A stretch of 64,000 nucleotides of DNA from an uncultured Eubacteriales bacterium (GTDB lineage: Bacteria > Bacillota > Clostridia > Oscillospirales > Acutalibacteraceae). The stretch covers positions 5,649-69,648 of the forward strand of contig CARTIQ010000001.1 in assembly GCA_949068525.1 (NCBI GenBank). Direction: 5' to 3'. Shown piece after piece: positions 9,374-19,035 of this stretch. The position numbers and the translations under genes were made by a program. How positions within the stretch are numbered: the stretch's first letter is position 1; every line of letters begins with the position of its first letter. The notes under the pieces are model-generated. The model searched no databases, was not told the DNA's origin, and was given only the letters and a program-made list of their open reading frames with translations.

Positions 9374-10625
9374 TCACACATCCCCCAAGTTTATTGTAAT
9401 CTTCAAAAAATGACGGGTAAGACTTGCTAATGCTCTCCGCATCCGATATGCAAACCTTTTCCTGCGCAAGTATAGCCGCAACAGAAAAAGCCATTACAAT
9501 ACGATGGTCGTTAAACCCGTTTATCTTAGCGTTTGCAAAGCTTCTCTGGCCTTGTATAAGCAGTCCATCATCCGTCTCTGTAACATCCACGCCCAGATTT
9601 TTTAGCCCATCATATAGCGATTTTAATCGGTTGCTCTCTTTAAACTTTAACCTGGAAGCCCCAAAAATCTGGGTAGACCCCTCTGCGCAAGCTCCCAATA
9701 TCGCTAAAATCGGTACCAAATCCGGGATTCTTTCTGCAAAAATGTTTCCTTCAACTAATTTTTCTGGCAAAACCGTAACTTCATCTTCACCATAGCTAAC
9801 TTTAGCGCCCATTCTCTCCAGTAAATTAGCGATGATTCTGTCTCCCTGCAGAGAATTTGGATTCACTCCACGCACCGTAACAGGATCTCCAATAGCTCCA
9901 GCTGCTAAAAAAAATGCCGCCTGCGACCAATCGCCCTCAACAGCATAATTTCTTGCGCAATATCTCTGATTTCCAGGGATCTTAAACCCTTGTTCGGTTC
10001 TGCTCACTGTTACGCCAAAGTCCTCCATTGTTTTTACCGTCATGTCAACATATCCACTGCTGCCGCACGGCGTCGCTAGGATGATTTCGCTGTCTCCCGG
10101 CAAAAGGGGCAATGCAAATAAAAGTCCCGTAACAAACTGCGAACTGATGTCCTGCGAGATCAAAAATTTGCCCGGTTGCAACCTTCCGCTTATCGAAAAT
10201 GGCAAAATTCCGGAATACCTGCACTCTACCCCAAAATTAGGTAAAATTTCTGCAAAAACATCCATAGGTCGCGAGCTCAAGGTGCTAGTCCCCTCAAACT
10301 TAGCAGATAAGCCAAACGCACTCACAATCGGAATCAAAAAACGCAACGTAGAACCAGATTCTCCACAGTTTATAGTTATATGATCTTTTAAAAACGCAGC
10401 CCTAGCATCGATAATCAGCCTCTCCGAAACTAAGCTAGCAAATGCGCCCAACGTTCTTGCGGCATTGATCGTCGCCATCACATCGTTAGAGATTTCTACA
10501 GGATATATCTCACAGATTCCTCGGCTAAGCAACGCGCAAATTATCGCCCGGTGAGTGTAACTCTTAGAAGGCGGCGCGACAATAGTTCCAGAAAGCTTTT
10601 TGGGGGTAATAAGTGCAGTGCTCAT
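9357..10625 (-). CDS. aroA: 3-phosphoshikimate 1-carboxyvinyltransferase (EPSP synthase)
   Basis: Transfers enolpyruvyl from PEP to shikimate-3-phosphate. Motifs: PPSKSYTHRAIICALLS at the N-terminus, NCGESGSTLRFLIP, and the C-terminal KESNRLKSL and DHRIVMAFSVAA blocks. I chose the ATG at 10625 (MSTALITPKK) because a GGAGG lies eight bases upstream, partly inside the aroB stop region; a TTG at 10640 is the longer alternative. Product 422 residues, normal for the family. Confidence 0.97.
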   Translation of the reverse strand: MSTALITPKKLSGTIVAPPSKSYTHRAIICALLSRGICEIYPVEISNDVMATINAARTLGAFASLVSERLIIDARAAFLKDHITINCGESGSTLRFLIPIVSAFGLSAKFEGTSTLSSRPMDVFAEILPNFGVECRYSGILPFSISGRLQPGKFLISQDISSQFVTGLLFALPLLPGDSEIILATPCGSSGYVDMTVKTMEDFGVTVSRTEQGFKIPGNQRYCARNYAVEGDWSQAAFFLAAGAIGDPVTVRGVNPNSLQGDRIIANLLERMGAKVSYGEDEVTVLPEKLVEGNIFAERIPDLVPILAILGACAEGSTQIFGASRLKFKESNRLKSLYDGLKNLGVDVTETDDGLLIQGQRSFANAKINGFNDHRIVMAFSVAAILAQEKVCISDAESISKSYPSFFEDYNKLGGCVNVLDL

Positions 10626-10629
10626 CAAA

Positions 10630-11697
10630 CTAGCCTCCAATATATTTTTTAAGGTCGTACTTCTTAACTCTCTTCACAAATCCCTCTCCAATGCTTTTTA
10701 TAAGGACTATATCAAAAAATTCTCCGGTAGCTTTTTTATCAACCTTCGCAATCTCCGCCAACTTCTCCATATCACAGTCAATCTCGTATGGCAGGTTGTA
10801 CTTTTGCAAAACAGAGATTAATTCTTCATAAGTACCAGAGTTAGTAACAGCCAAATTCTCGCCAGAACGCACAGTATAAGCCATACCAATAGCCACTGCT
10901 TGGCCATGCGTATATTTGCTAAAACTATAAAACTTCTCTATAGCGTGCCCCAAAGTGTGCCCAAAATTTAAAAGTCTACGTTCACCATATTCCAGCTCGT
11001 CCTGTTCAACAAGCTCCTGCTTTATGCTTATACATTCAAAAATCAGGTCCGTAAGGATATCCTCAATCTTGCAATTTTTGATCATATTAAAAAGCGGCTT
11101 GCTCTTTATCAGGCCATATTTTATAGCCTCTGCCATTCCGTCCTCCAAAGACTGTTTCGATAAAGTCGACAAAACACCAATATCAACAAGCACAAGCCTT
11201 GGTTGATAAAAAGTACCAATAAGATTTTTACCGTGCGCCAAGTTAACCCCGTTCTTACCTCCAATAGCCGAATCGATCTGCGCCAAAAGCGTTGTTGGGA
11301 TCTGTACCAAATCGATACCCCTCATATAAGTCGCCGCAACAAATCCAGCAATATCGCCAACAATACCTCCACCAAGCGCAACAATTAAGTCAGAACGCGT
11401 AAATTTATTTTTAATCAAAAACGAATATATTCGCTCCACTGACTGAAGCGTCTTTGAAGATTCCCCATGTGACAATACAAACAAGAATACCTCAAACCCG
11501 TTGCCAATCAAAGAGTCAGTAAGGTCCCCCGAATACAACTCGTTAACAATATCATCGGTAATTATCAAAACTTGCTTAGCAGGTGAAAATTTTTTAATGT
11601 GATCTCCAGAAGTCCGCATCAAATTCATATCTATTAATATTTCGTAAGGAGCGTTCGTTTTAAAGTTAATTTTTTTCACATTTTTCACCCACGTCAT
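10630..11697 (-). CDS. aroB: 3-dehydroquinate synthase
   Basis: Second shikimate pathway step, converting DAHP to 3-dehydroquinate with NAD+ and a divalent metal. Visible motifs are the NAD-binding ALGGGIVGDIAGFVAATYMRG segment (split here as GGGIVGD and AATYMRG), PTTLLAQIDSAIGGK, GMAEAIKYG and the metal ligands in FGHTLGHAIE. Product 355 residues. It is the first gene of the aro operon and is followed directly by aroA. Confidence 0.96.
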   Translation of the reverse strand: MTWVKNVKKINFKTNAPYEILIDMNLMRTSGDHIKKFSPAKQVLIITDDIVNELYSGDLTDSLIGNGFEVFLFVLSHGESSKTLQSVERIYSFLIKNKFTRSDLIVALGGGIVGDIAGFVAATYMRGIDLVQIPTTLLAQIDSAIGGKNGVNLAHGKNLIGTFYQPRLVLVDIGVLSTLSKQSLEDGMAEAIKYGLIKSKPLFNMIKNCKIEDILTDLIFECISIKQELVEQDELEYGERRLLNFGHTLGHAIEKFYSFSKYTHGQAVAIGMAYTVRSGENLAVTNSGTYEELISVLQKYNLPYEIDCDMEKLAEIAKVDKKATGEFFDIVLIKSIGEGFVKRVKKYDLKKYIGG

Positions 11698-11873
11698 AAA
11701 TTTTATGCTAGAGTTATTGTTTTTTAATCGTCAAAAATAAACAAAATGAGTCAAATAACTAATTAAATTTTATTATATCACCATGTTGCAACAAAAACAA
11801 CCCCCATGTTTTCGGTTTTACAGTGTTAAAAGATAGCACAGTGGTTATTTAAAAATTAGCGCAAAAAACAAAG

Positions 11874-11897
11874 GCGAGATCCGTCAGTGCATCTCGC
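11874..11897 (-). terminator. Rho-independent terminator after tcdA
   Basis: GCGAGAT and ATCTCGC form a seven-pair stem with a ten-base loop. On the minus strand it is followed by CTTTGTTTTTT, placing it just after the stop of the leftward gene ending at 11914. Confidence 0.75.
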
Positions 11898-11913
11898 TTT
11901 TATTATTCAAAAT

Positions 11914-12621
11914 TCAGTTTTTTACAATGTCCTTAGCAACTTCATTAGCAAGAATTAGCCCCATAACGGACGGCACAAATGGCGTGCTGCCAATAACCTT
12001 ATTGTCACCCAATTTCGCAGTATAACCCTCCATATTTGGGGTAATTGGCTTTTCTTTCGAATATACCACTTTTAGAGATTTTATCCCCCTTTTTTTCAGT
12101 TCAGTTCTCATAACACGGCACACCGGGCAAACACTAGTCTTAAAAATATCTGTAGCCTCAAATAAAGTAGGGTCCAGCTTATTACCAGCACCCATTGCAC
12201 TTATTATCGGGATATTCCTTTGAGTGCATTTCTCTATCAGTGCTATTTTGGTCGAGATGGTGTCAATTGCATCAACAACATAGCTACAGCCTTCAAGAAT
12301 CGCGTAATTACTGTCTTTTGAGCAAAAAATTTTATGCGTGTCAACAATTGCAACCGGGTTTATGTCTAAAATTCTGCTTTTTTCTACAGAGACTTTGTCT
12401 TGCCCGATTGTACTATGAAGTGCTAGAATTTGCCGATTTATGTTAGTTATGTCTACAACGTCATTGTCTACCAGTACAAAGCTGCCCACGCCAGCTCTGG
12501 CCAAACCTTCTGCTACATAAGATCCCACTCCGCCCAGTCCAAATATTGCTATTTTTGTGTTGTTAAGTTTTTGCAAGGCTTTGTTGCCCCACACTAGGCT
12601 AGTCTGCACAAATTGATCCAT
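11914..12621 (-). CDS. tcdA: tRNA threonylcarbamoyladenosine dehydratase (ThiF/HesA family)
   Basis: A 235-residue E1-like enzyme. The Rossmann ATP-binding motif is GLGGVGSYVAEGLARAGVG, followed by LVDNDVVDITNINRQ with the adenylate-binding Asp and Arg, and VDAIDTISTK. A CPVCR pair sits near residue 170. TcdA cyclises the t6A base next to the anticodon to ct6A. Length and order fit TcdA better than MoeB or ThiF, which carry extra C-terminal domains or sulfur-carrier partners. Confidence 0.88.
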   Translation of the reverse strand: MDQFVQTSLVWGNKALQKLNNTKIAIFGLGGVGSYVAEGLARAGVGSFVLVDNDVVDITNINRQILALHSTIGQDKVSVEKSRILDINPVAIVDTHKIFCSKDSNYAILEGCSYVVDAIDTISTKIALIEKCTQRNIPIISAMGAGNKLDPTLFEATDIFKTSVCPVCRVMRTELKKRGIKSLKVVYSKEKPITPNMEGYTAKLGDNKVIGSTPFVPSVMGLILANEVAKDIVKN

Positions 12622-12727
12622 CTGTATTACTCTTTTCTACGCTAATTCTATGTATCTATATTTTATCACAAACCCCATCATAAAACCAGTTTTGTCAATC
12701 TTTAAAATTAAACTTTTGCAACCACTA

Positions 12728-12756
12728 TTGATTTTGTTCGCATGTTGTTGTATAAT
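12728..12756 (+). promoter_or_regulatory. Promoter of tRNA-Leu
   Basis: TTGATT (12728-12733), a 17-bp spacer and a perfect TATAAT (12751-12756) end 23 bp before the tRNA. Confidence 0.7.
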
Positions 12757-12779
12757 TATCTTTGAATCAATATTGGCCT

Positions 12780-12866
12780 GCTGATGTGGTGGAATAGGCA
12801 GACACAAGGGACTTAAAATCCCTCGGTAGCGATACCGTGCCGGTTCAAGTCCGGCCATCAGCACCA
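12780..12866 (+). tRNA. tRNA-Leu (anticodon UAA)
   Basis: An 87-nt class II tRNA with acceptor GCTGATG pairing with CATCAGC, a long variable arm, and a TAA anticodon in the loop CTTAAAA. The T arm contains GGTTCAAGTCC. CCA is encoded in the DNA. Confidence 0.97.
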
Positions 12867-13117
12867 ACGTATGTTTTGCAATGTCAGCCTCTCTTTGCTT
12901 AATTTAAAATTTTTATTGTTTTTATATTATTTTTCACTGTTCGTTTTGGGGAGTAAATAAATCATAAAATCAATTGTCTTAGCTTCTATCATTATTACAT
13001 ATTCCAAGAATTGTGATAGCCTCGATTGTCATCACATATTATTTATCACAAACGCAGGAAGAGCGGCTATTTTTACGTATCTATTTTTATGTATAAATTT
13101 AAAAGGAGAATTTTTGT

Positions 13118-13348
13118 GTGAAAACTCTGAACGATTTAAAACCAGGTCAGTTCGGGATTGTAGAAAAAATCACTTGCGATAAAGGTCTGAGGCGGAGAAT
13201 TGTTGATATGGGCATTACGCCGGGGGCTCTTGTTATTATGAAGCGGATAGCTCCTTTTGGTGACCCTATTGAAATAAATGTCCGCGGTTTTGATCTTAGC
13301 ATCCGAAAGTCAGAAGCGCAAAATATTCAAATTAAAGAAAGGAAATGA
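13118..13348 (+). CDS. feoA: Ferrous iron transport protein A
   Basis: A 76-residue SH3-like protein with the family pattern LNDLKPGQFGIVEKI, then RRRIVDMGITPGALV and DPIEINVRGFDLSIRKSEA. FeoA is the small cytosolic partner of FeoB. The start is GTG preceded by AAAAGGAG. It is followed three bases later by feoB, so the genes are co-transcribed. Confidence 0.95.
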   Translation: MKTLNDLKPGQFGIVEKITCDKGLRRRIVDMGITPGALVIMKRIAPFGDPIEINVRGFDLSIRKSEAQNIQIKERK

Positions 13349-13351
13349 TTA

Positions 13352-15451
13352 ATGTCTACATCTACGACGATGTTGAACAACCATGTAAAAAATTTTAATG
13401 GTCGGTCAAAAACGCTTAAAATTGCTTTGGTTGGGAATCCTAACTGCGGCAAAACTACGCTGTTTAATGAACTTACCGGAAGTAACCAGCATGTTGGGAA
13501 TTGGCCTGGTGTTACTGTTGAAAAAAAGGAAGGAAGTCTACGGTTTAGAGGGATACAGATCAATATCCTTGACTTGCCAGGGATTTATTCTCTCTCTCCA
13601 TACTCTTCGGAAGAGATTGTTACTAGGGTTTCTTTGCTTGAAGATAGTTCTGATTTGATCATTAATATTGTTGACGCTACTATTTTAGAGCGTAGTTTGT
13701 ACCTAACAACGCAACTTTTGGAACTGCAAAAGCCAATGATTATTGCTTTTAATATGACAGATGTTGTTGAAAAAAAGGGCGATATCATTGACTATAATAA
13801 GTTTCGAAGTGAACTGAATGTTCCCATTGTGCCGATATCTGCAAACAAAGGGATCGGAGTTAACGAACTTTTGGATTTAGCTCTTCGGTATGTTGAAAAA
13901 AAAGACAACTCTAAAACAGTGAAAAAAATATACAATGATAAAGTTGAAAATGTTATTTCTAGAATAGAAAATGAATTATTAAAAAGTTTTGATAATGAAA
14001 AAATAGAAAATAAAACGAGTTTACGTTGGATTGCTGTCAAACTTTTTGAAAATGACAAATTATTAATGCAAAAAATAAAGCTAACAAAAATACAGTTAGA
14101 AAATATAAATTTGTATAAAGGCACGATAGAACTGCCACCGCACATGGATGAGCAAATGCTGATAGCCGACCAGCGCTATAAATATATATATGATTTATGC
14201 ACGACTGCAATCAAGCGTAAGCACACACCAGAACACATCACTTTAACCGATAAGATCGATAGAATAATTACAAACAAGTTTTTTGCTGTGCCTATTTTTG
14301 CCATCATGATGATTTTTATTTTTTATATCACATTCGGGCCAGCTGGTTCTTTTTTGAGAGATCAGTTCGAATTTGTGATTAAAGATATGTTTGGCGGTTT
14401 TGTGTTAAATCTATTGACCAACCTTGGCGCTTCGTCGTGGTCTAAGAGCTTGATAATTGACGGGATAATTGAAGGGGTTGGATCGGTTATTTCGTTTTTT
14501 CCACAGGTTATGATATTGTTCACATTGCTCTCGATTTTAGAAGACAGCGGATATATGGCGCGGGCCGCCTTTATTATGGATAAGCTTCTGCGAAAAGTAG
14601 GGCTTTCTGGCCGAGCTTTTGTACCTTTGTTGATGGGGTTCGGATGCACTGTTCCAGCAATTTTGGGAACTCGAATTTTAGAAAAAGAAAATGACAAAAA
14701 GCTCACTATATTGATGATTCCATTTATGTCTTGCAGCGCAAAAATGCCGGTTTATGCTATGTTTATTGCTGCTTTATTTAAAGAACATCAGATTTTGGCA
14801 ATTTCTTCTATATATTTATTGGGGATTTTAGTTGCGATTTTTACAGCGATGGTGTTTAAAGGCCCGGTTTTAAAGGGCGAAACCGCTTCGTTCATCATGG
14901 AGCTTCCGGCTTATCGGATGCCAACCTTAAAAAATTTATGTTTGCATGTGGGCGCAAGGTTAAAGGACTTCATCATTAAAGCTGGCACTGTCTTGGTTGC
15001 AGCAACTATTGTGATCTGGTTTTTGCAGTCGTTCAATTTGAGTCTGCAGATAGTCTATGACAAAAGTGAAAGCATTTTAGCTTCTGTTGGGATGGCAATT
15101 GCTCCGGTGTTTTCATTATGCGGCTTTGGCGACTGGCGTGCTACGGTTTCACTTCTTTCCGGTTTAATTGCAAAAGAATCAGTTGTTAGTACTATGGCTG
15201 TTCTTTACGGTACTGGCGGGTTAGCTGGTATTTCTAGTGTTGTTGCTGACCAATTTTCAACCATTTCGGCTTATTCTTTTATGGTTTTTGTTTTGCTGTA
15301 CACACCATGCGTCGCAGCTCTATCTGCTATTTACAAGGAACTTAAAAGCATAAAATGGACCTCTATCGCGCTTTGTTACCAGTTGATTATCGCATGGAAC
15401 GCTTCTCTATTGGTATTTCAAGCTGGGTCAGCTTTTTCCAAAATTTTTTGA
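13352..15451 (+). CDS. feoB: Ferrous iron transporter B (GTPase permease)
   Basis: A 699-residue Fe2+ importer. The N-terminal G domain has GNPNCGKTT (about residues 28-36), DLPGIYSLSPYS and NMTD motifs. The C-terminal membrane part has two Gate-like halves with MARAAFIMDKLL, GFGCTVPAI, and the later YTPCVAAL segment. Length is normal for clostridial FeoB. It lies in the feoA-feoB-Cys-rich operon. Confidence 0.97.
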   Translation: MSTSTTMLNNHVKNFNGRSKTLKIALVGNPNCGKTTLFNELTGSNQHVGNWPGVTVEKKEGSLRFRGIQINILDLPGIYSLSPYSSEEIVTRVSLLEDSSDLIINIVDATILERSLYLTTQLLELQKPMIIAFNMTDVVEKKGDIIDYNKFRSELNVPIVPISANKGIGVNELLDLALRYVEKKDNSKTVKKIYNDKVENVISRIENELLKSFDNEKIENKTSLRWIAVKLFENDKLLMQKIKLTKIQLENINLYKGTIELPPHMDEQMLIADQRYKYIYDLCTTAIKRKHTPEHITLTDKIDRIITNKFFAVPIFAIMMIFIFYITFGPAGSFLRDQFEFVIKDMFGGFVLNLLTNLGASSWSKSLIIDGIIEGVGSVISFFPQVMILFTLLSILEDSGYMARAAFIMDKLLRKVGLSGRAFVPLLMGFGCTVPAILGTRILEKENDKKLTILMIPFMSCSAKMPVYAMFIAALFKEHQILAISSIYLLGILVAIFTAMVFKGPVLKGETASFIMELPAYRMPTLKNLCLHVGARLKDFIIKAGTVLVAATIVIWFLQSFNLSLQIVYDKSESILASVGMAIAPVFSLCGFGDWRATVSLLSGLIAKESVVSTMAVLYGTGGLAGISSVVADQFSTISAYSFMVFVLLYTPCVAALSAIYKELKSIKWTSIALCYQLIIAWNASLLVFQAGSAFSKIF

Positions 15452-15489
15452 ATTATTTATTTGTGAAAATATAAAGGAGCCTATTTTTT

Positions 15490-15633
15490 ATGGTTGATAT
15501 ATTGATCGCTGTTGCTGCGATTGCGGTCGTTATCTTTGCAGTTGTAAAACAGATTAAATTATATAAAAATCAAAAATCCACAAGCATTTGCACGGGAGAG
15601 TGTTACGCTTGTAAAAAAAATTGCAATAAATAA
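15490..15633 (+). CDS. FeoB-associated Cys-rich membrane protein
   Basis: A 47-residue ORF with an AAAGGAG ribosome site. It has one N-terminal membrane helix (ILIAVAAIAVVIFAVV), a basic stretch, and a tail with four cysteines in CTGECYACKKNC. Small proteins of this design directly follow feoB in many Firmicutes and are named FeoB-associated Cys-rich proteins. The role in iron uptake is not settled; position and architecture make the assignment. Confidence 0.85.
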   Translation: MVDILIAVAAIAVVIFAVVKQIKLYKNQKSTSICTGECYACKKNCNK

Positions 15634-15660
15634 AGCCAAATCCTCATGAGCCTTGGCTTT
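15632..15660. terminator. Bidirectional terminator between feo operon and kinase-like gene
   Basis: AAAGCCAA and TTGGCTTT form an eight-pair stem between two convergent genes. Confidence 0.6.
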
Positions 15661-15671
15661 ACAAGTTTATA

Positions 15672-17258
15672 TTATCTCTTGCCTTTGCTAACAATAATCG
15701 TTACTTTGGAACCAAATTCAAGCTTATCACCTTTTGTGCACCCTTTGTAGCCAATAATTTTGCCTTGTGAAGTACTATTGCTATAGCAAAACTCCGACAC
15801 CGGAACGAATCCCTCTTTAGTTAAGGCGACCGAGGCCGCTGACAGTGTTAAACCATCAATTTGTGGCAAGGACCTAAATTTGCTCCCTTTGCTGACTGTA
15901 AGCACTATATTTGAACCTTTTTTTACTAAACTGCCTTGCAACGGAGTCTGGGAAATCACCTTGCCATCTTCCACTTTATCGTCAAAAACCTTTTCCGCAA
16001 AAAAGACGTTGTAATCCGATGACTCATTGTTCTGTTGCAATTTATCTGCATCCATACCAACAAAATCGGGAACTGTAATGTTTTCTTGTACATTAGCGAA
16101 TTCCGGACTTAACAAGCGCTCTGGTTCCGATTCATTTTTTTTTCTCGCATTATTATAAACAAAAAAAGTCACAAATAGCACAAGCACAATTAACGCTATG
16201 CCGGCTGTAATTAGAATCCATGTAAGATTTTTTCTTTTTTCCGCTTTGCTGTTTCTATTATCCACTCTTCTCTCTTGCACAAGCTTTTCTTGGTCTTGTA
16301 AGTATTTTGCAGAGGTCTCTGTAAGTTCGTCTCGCAAAATTTCAAAAGTCTGTGTGCGACTTTGCACATTAACTCTTAGGGCATGAGAAAGCGCCGAAAC
16401 CACATGTGGCGGGATATTCTTCAAAAGTTTAACCGGAATTAGCAATCTGTCGTCAATTTCGCGCGCGGAGGCATCTTTTGGCGCAAAACCCACCAAAGCA
16501 AAAAACAACGATGCTGCCAAACCATAAATATCCGCAGCTTGCGTGAGTTTATAGCCTTTTATATACTGTTCTGGTGCAGTAAAACCCTTATTAAAATCAA
16601 AGTCAAAAAAGGTTCCAATTTGCCTCGCACTTGGCGTAGAAAAATCAGAAATATACATCTTACCCGTTCTGCTAACGCTCAATGAGTCCGGGTTAATTGC
16701 TAGGTGAAGAATCCCGGCTTTGATTAATCGGCTAAATGCAGAAATAAGCGGCATAAACAGTACCTTTGCAGTATCCCATTCTAACGGTTTTTTCACCAAA
16801 TTCGATAAAGTGATTCCCTCCACCAATTCCGATATAACATATGCTGTACCGTAATCTGTAAAAATATCGTAAACAGAGCATACGGCATCTATGTCCCGAG
16901 CCTTGGCCAGCGATCTAAAATATCGCAAAAATGTAAGTTTAAGGGATTCGTATTTTTCGTCGCAGCTTTCCTTAGCTACAATGCTTAAACCATCGACATC
17001 CCTTCTGCAAATTTCTGACGGAAAAAACTCCCTAATGTACACCTTTGACTTATTCCTCAGGTCGTACCCTATATAGCAGATAGACTCTACATTTTCACGG
17101 ACTTTGTTGCCCATCACATAATTATCTTGCAAAATTAAATTTCTCTCACCATTGTATCTCAGCTGTGCCTCATCGCCAACATATCCACAAAACGGACATC
17201 GTTTAAGCTCACCCTTATCGCTCATGCACTTCATGCATAAATTTTCAATTCTCTTCAT
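15672..17258 (-). CDS. Membrane PASTA protein with degenerate kinase domain (pseudokinase)
   Basis: A 528-residue protein in this order: a zinc-ribbon-like pair (C8xxC11, C21xxC24), a kinase-like domain at about 40-315, one membrane helix at 346-368 and two PASTA domains (about 390-525). The kinase fold is recognisable, but the catalytic residues I can place are replaced. The glycine loop is missing, the VAIK lysine is Arg (VYIREFFP, R76), HRD is HLA at 185-187, the metal-binding Asn is Ser, and DFG is DFS at 205-207. Active relatives phosphorylate cell-wall and division proteins in response to muropeptides. This one probably only binds, acting as a wall-sensing scaffold. It lies 16 bp after an unknown gene, likely in one transcript. 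Confidence 0.85.
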   Translation of the reverse strand: MKRIENLCMKCMSDKGELKRCPFCGYVGDEAQLRYNGERNLILQDNYVMGNKVRENVESICYIGYDLRNKSKVYIREFFPSEICRRDVDGLSIVAKESCDEKYESLKLTFLRYFRSLAKARDIDAVCSVYDIFTDYGTAYVISELVEGITLSNLVKKPLEWDTAKVLFMPLISAFSRLIKAGILHLAINPDSLSVSRTGKMYISDFSTPSARQIGTFFDFDFNKGFTAPEQYIKGYKLTQAADIYGLAASLFFALVGFAPKDASAREIDDRLLIPVKLLKNIPPHVVSALSHALRVNVQSRTQTFEILRDELTETSAKYLQDQEKLVQERRVDNRNSKAEKRKNLTWILITAGIALIVLVLFVTFFVYNNARKKNESEPERLLSPEFANVQENITVPDFVGMDADKLQQNNESSDYNVFFAEKVFDDKVEDGKVISQTPLQGSLVKKGSNIVLTVSKGSKFRSLPQIDGLTLSAASVALTKEGFVPVSEFCYSNSTSQGKIIGYKGCTKGDKLEFGSKVTIIVSKGKR

Positions 17259-17274
17259 TTTGGCCTCCGTGCGG

Positions 17275-17832
17275 TCACATTTTAGCTAAAACCCCTAAAT
17301 ATATGCATTTTAAAAGGACTTCAATAGACAATAATAGATCAATATTTTTTAAGTTTAATCCATACAAATTTACGCAATATCCATCACAATTGCTGTTTTT
17401 ACCCAAATAAATATTTATAAGCCCTAAATCTCGTTCACTAATAGAAAGCTTATCATTTACATTGCTTTTTAAATTCAGCTTAATTATATCTGCGTTTTTT
17501 TCTAATTTAGAAATACTTGCATCATCAAAAATTAACACACTTATCCCCAACAGCTCAAAGGATTTTGCTATTTCAACAATCAGATTTTTTATATTCTTGT
17601 CTTTTTTATTTATAAGAAAACTTACTTTTTTGGTATTATAAATTAAACTTGCTGCTAAGTCGATATTATTGCCATTTTTTATACTAGTCAAATCATATAA
17701 ATCCTGCAGAGAATATATTTTATATGTGGGAGCATTTTCTTTTTTATTTTCGTTTAAGGAAATCTCTTTTTCTACCATGCCAGGCAGATAATTAGCCGCA
17801 ATTTTTTCTCTCATCCTGTTTAAACCCCACAT
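17275..17832 (-). CDS. Unknown protein upstream of the pseudokinase
   Basis: A 185-residue, Lys/Asn/Ile-rich soluble protein with no signal peptide or clear membrane helix. The middle shows alternating strands and helices, including VSFLINKKDKN and LGISVLIFDD, giving a loose alpha/beta look, but I recognise no family. It ends 16 bp before the pseudokinase gene, so the two may work together. An internal Met at residue 7 is an alternative start. Confidence 0.6.
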   Translation of the reverse strand: MWGLNRMREKIAANYLPGMVEKEISLNENKKENAPTYKIYSLQDLYDLTSIKNGNNIDLAASLIYNTKKVSFLINKKDKNIKNLIVEIAKSFELLGISVLIFDDASISKLEKNADIIKLNLKSNVNDKLSISERDLGLINIYLGKNSNCDGYCVNLYGLNLKNIDLLLSIEVLLKCIYLGVLAKM

Positions 17833-18060
17833 AAAAATCTTCTTATAATAAAAACTCCCCCTGCTAAGTTTGATTATATATTAATTTTAACCATAATGTC
17901 AAGCAACGCGGTCGAATCGCCTTTATGGAACAAACAAAATTAAGGTCCTTCACTTCGCTTAACTCGCTTGCTAACTTTATAAATTTTTGTAACACATGTT
18001 TTTTTCTCACATAATATGTATTGAAAACATAGTTCATTATCTGAATGGAGGCTTTTTATT

Positions 18061-18930
18061 ATGTCAGAAAATCTTTTTTCAACAACAGCAAACTCTCAAA
18101 ATTTCACTAATGGTAGCTCTTCGGGAAGTTTTAGAGAAGCCGTCTGCATAGATGCATTCAGGGTTTATGACTCTTGTGCAGATAAAGACTGTCTTCAGGA
18201 CTTGCGTGTATACTTTACTGAGGCCGGCCAACATGTAATTGATCAGGCTTGCACGGCACGCATCAAAAACGTAGAGATTTTAACTGTCTACGTCGACATC
18301 GATCCTCTGCCTTTTAACAAAGGGTTTTACTCTGTTGATATGACGTTCTTCTTTGAGGTAAACTTGGATGTATTCCTCTCCCCAGCAGCTTGCCCGGTAA
18401 ACGTGACAGGGTTATCGGTATATTCCAAAAAGGTGATATTGTTTGGCAGCGAAGGAAAGGTCAAGGTCTTTAATTCTGGCGCTTGCTACGACGACATTGA
18501 CTTAAACTCTTCTCCAGTCAAGAACCTTCCAAAAGCTACGGTCCAAGTGGCAGAGCCAATCGGCCTTTCGGCAAAGGTCTGCAGTGATAACCACGAGAGC
18601 TGCGACATAGGGTGCCATATTCCAGAATGCATATGCAAAAAATTTGGCGGAGAGTTTCAATTAAGAAACAACTCAAATGCTGTATTTGTTACGCTCGGAA
18701 TTTTCACAATAGTCCAACTAGAGCGCAACGTACAGATGCTAGTTCCATCATACGACTTCTGCATCCCAGAAAAAGAGTGCGTTACTACCGAGGATAATCC
18801 ATGCGAACTCTTTAATCGCTTGGAATTCCCTACCGATGAGTTTTTCCCGCCGCGCTCAACCGAAACAAATAACGATACCTCCAGCAACACTGGATGTGGA
18901 TGTGGCTGCAGCAACATTTGTGGCAATTAG
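18061..18930 (+). CDS. Conserved Cys-rich protein of unknown function
   Basis: A 289-residue protein preceded by GGAGG. It has a Ser/Asn-rich N-terminus, then SFREAVCIDAFRVYDSC and DKDCLQDLRVYF, a beta-rich middle, a Cys cluster (CDIGCHIPECICKK) and a C-terminal CGCGCSNICGN tail. It has no signal peptide. I recall similar proteins in spore-forming clostridia but not a named function. The many cysteines and the sporulation genes nearby would suit a spore-coat role, which is only inference. Confidence 0.75.
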   Translation: MSENLFSTTANSQNFTNGSSSGSFREAVCIDAFRVYDSCADKDCLQDLRVYFTEAGQHVIDQACTARIKNVEILTVYVDIDPLPFNKGFYSVDMTFFFEVNLDVFLSPAACPVNVTGLSVYSKKVILFGSEGKVKVFNSGACYDDIDLNSSPVKNLPKATVQVAEPIGLSAKVCSDNHESCDIGCHIPECICKKFGGEFQLRNNSNAVFVTLGIFTIVQLERNVQMLVPSYDFCIPEKECVTTEDNPCELFNRLEFPTDEFFPPRSTETNNDTSSNTGCGCGCSNICGN

Positions 18931-19035
18931 CAAAAGCAAAATGGTCCAATTAAAATACTGCTCGAAGATGTTTTCTGTCCGGGCAGTACTTCTTTTTTAC
19001 TTGTTAATAATAATTTCTATTCGATTGGCTACGGT

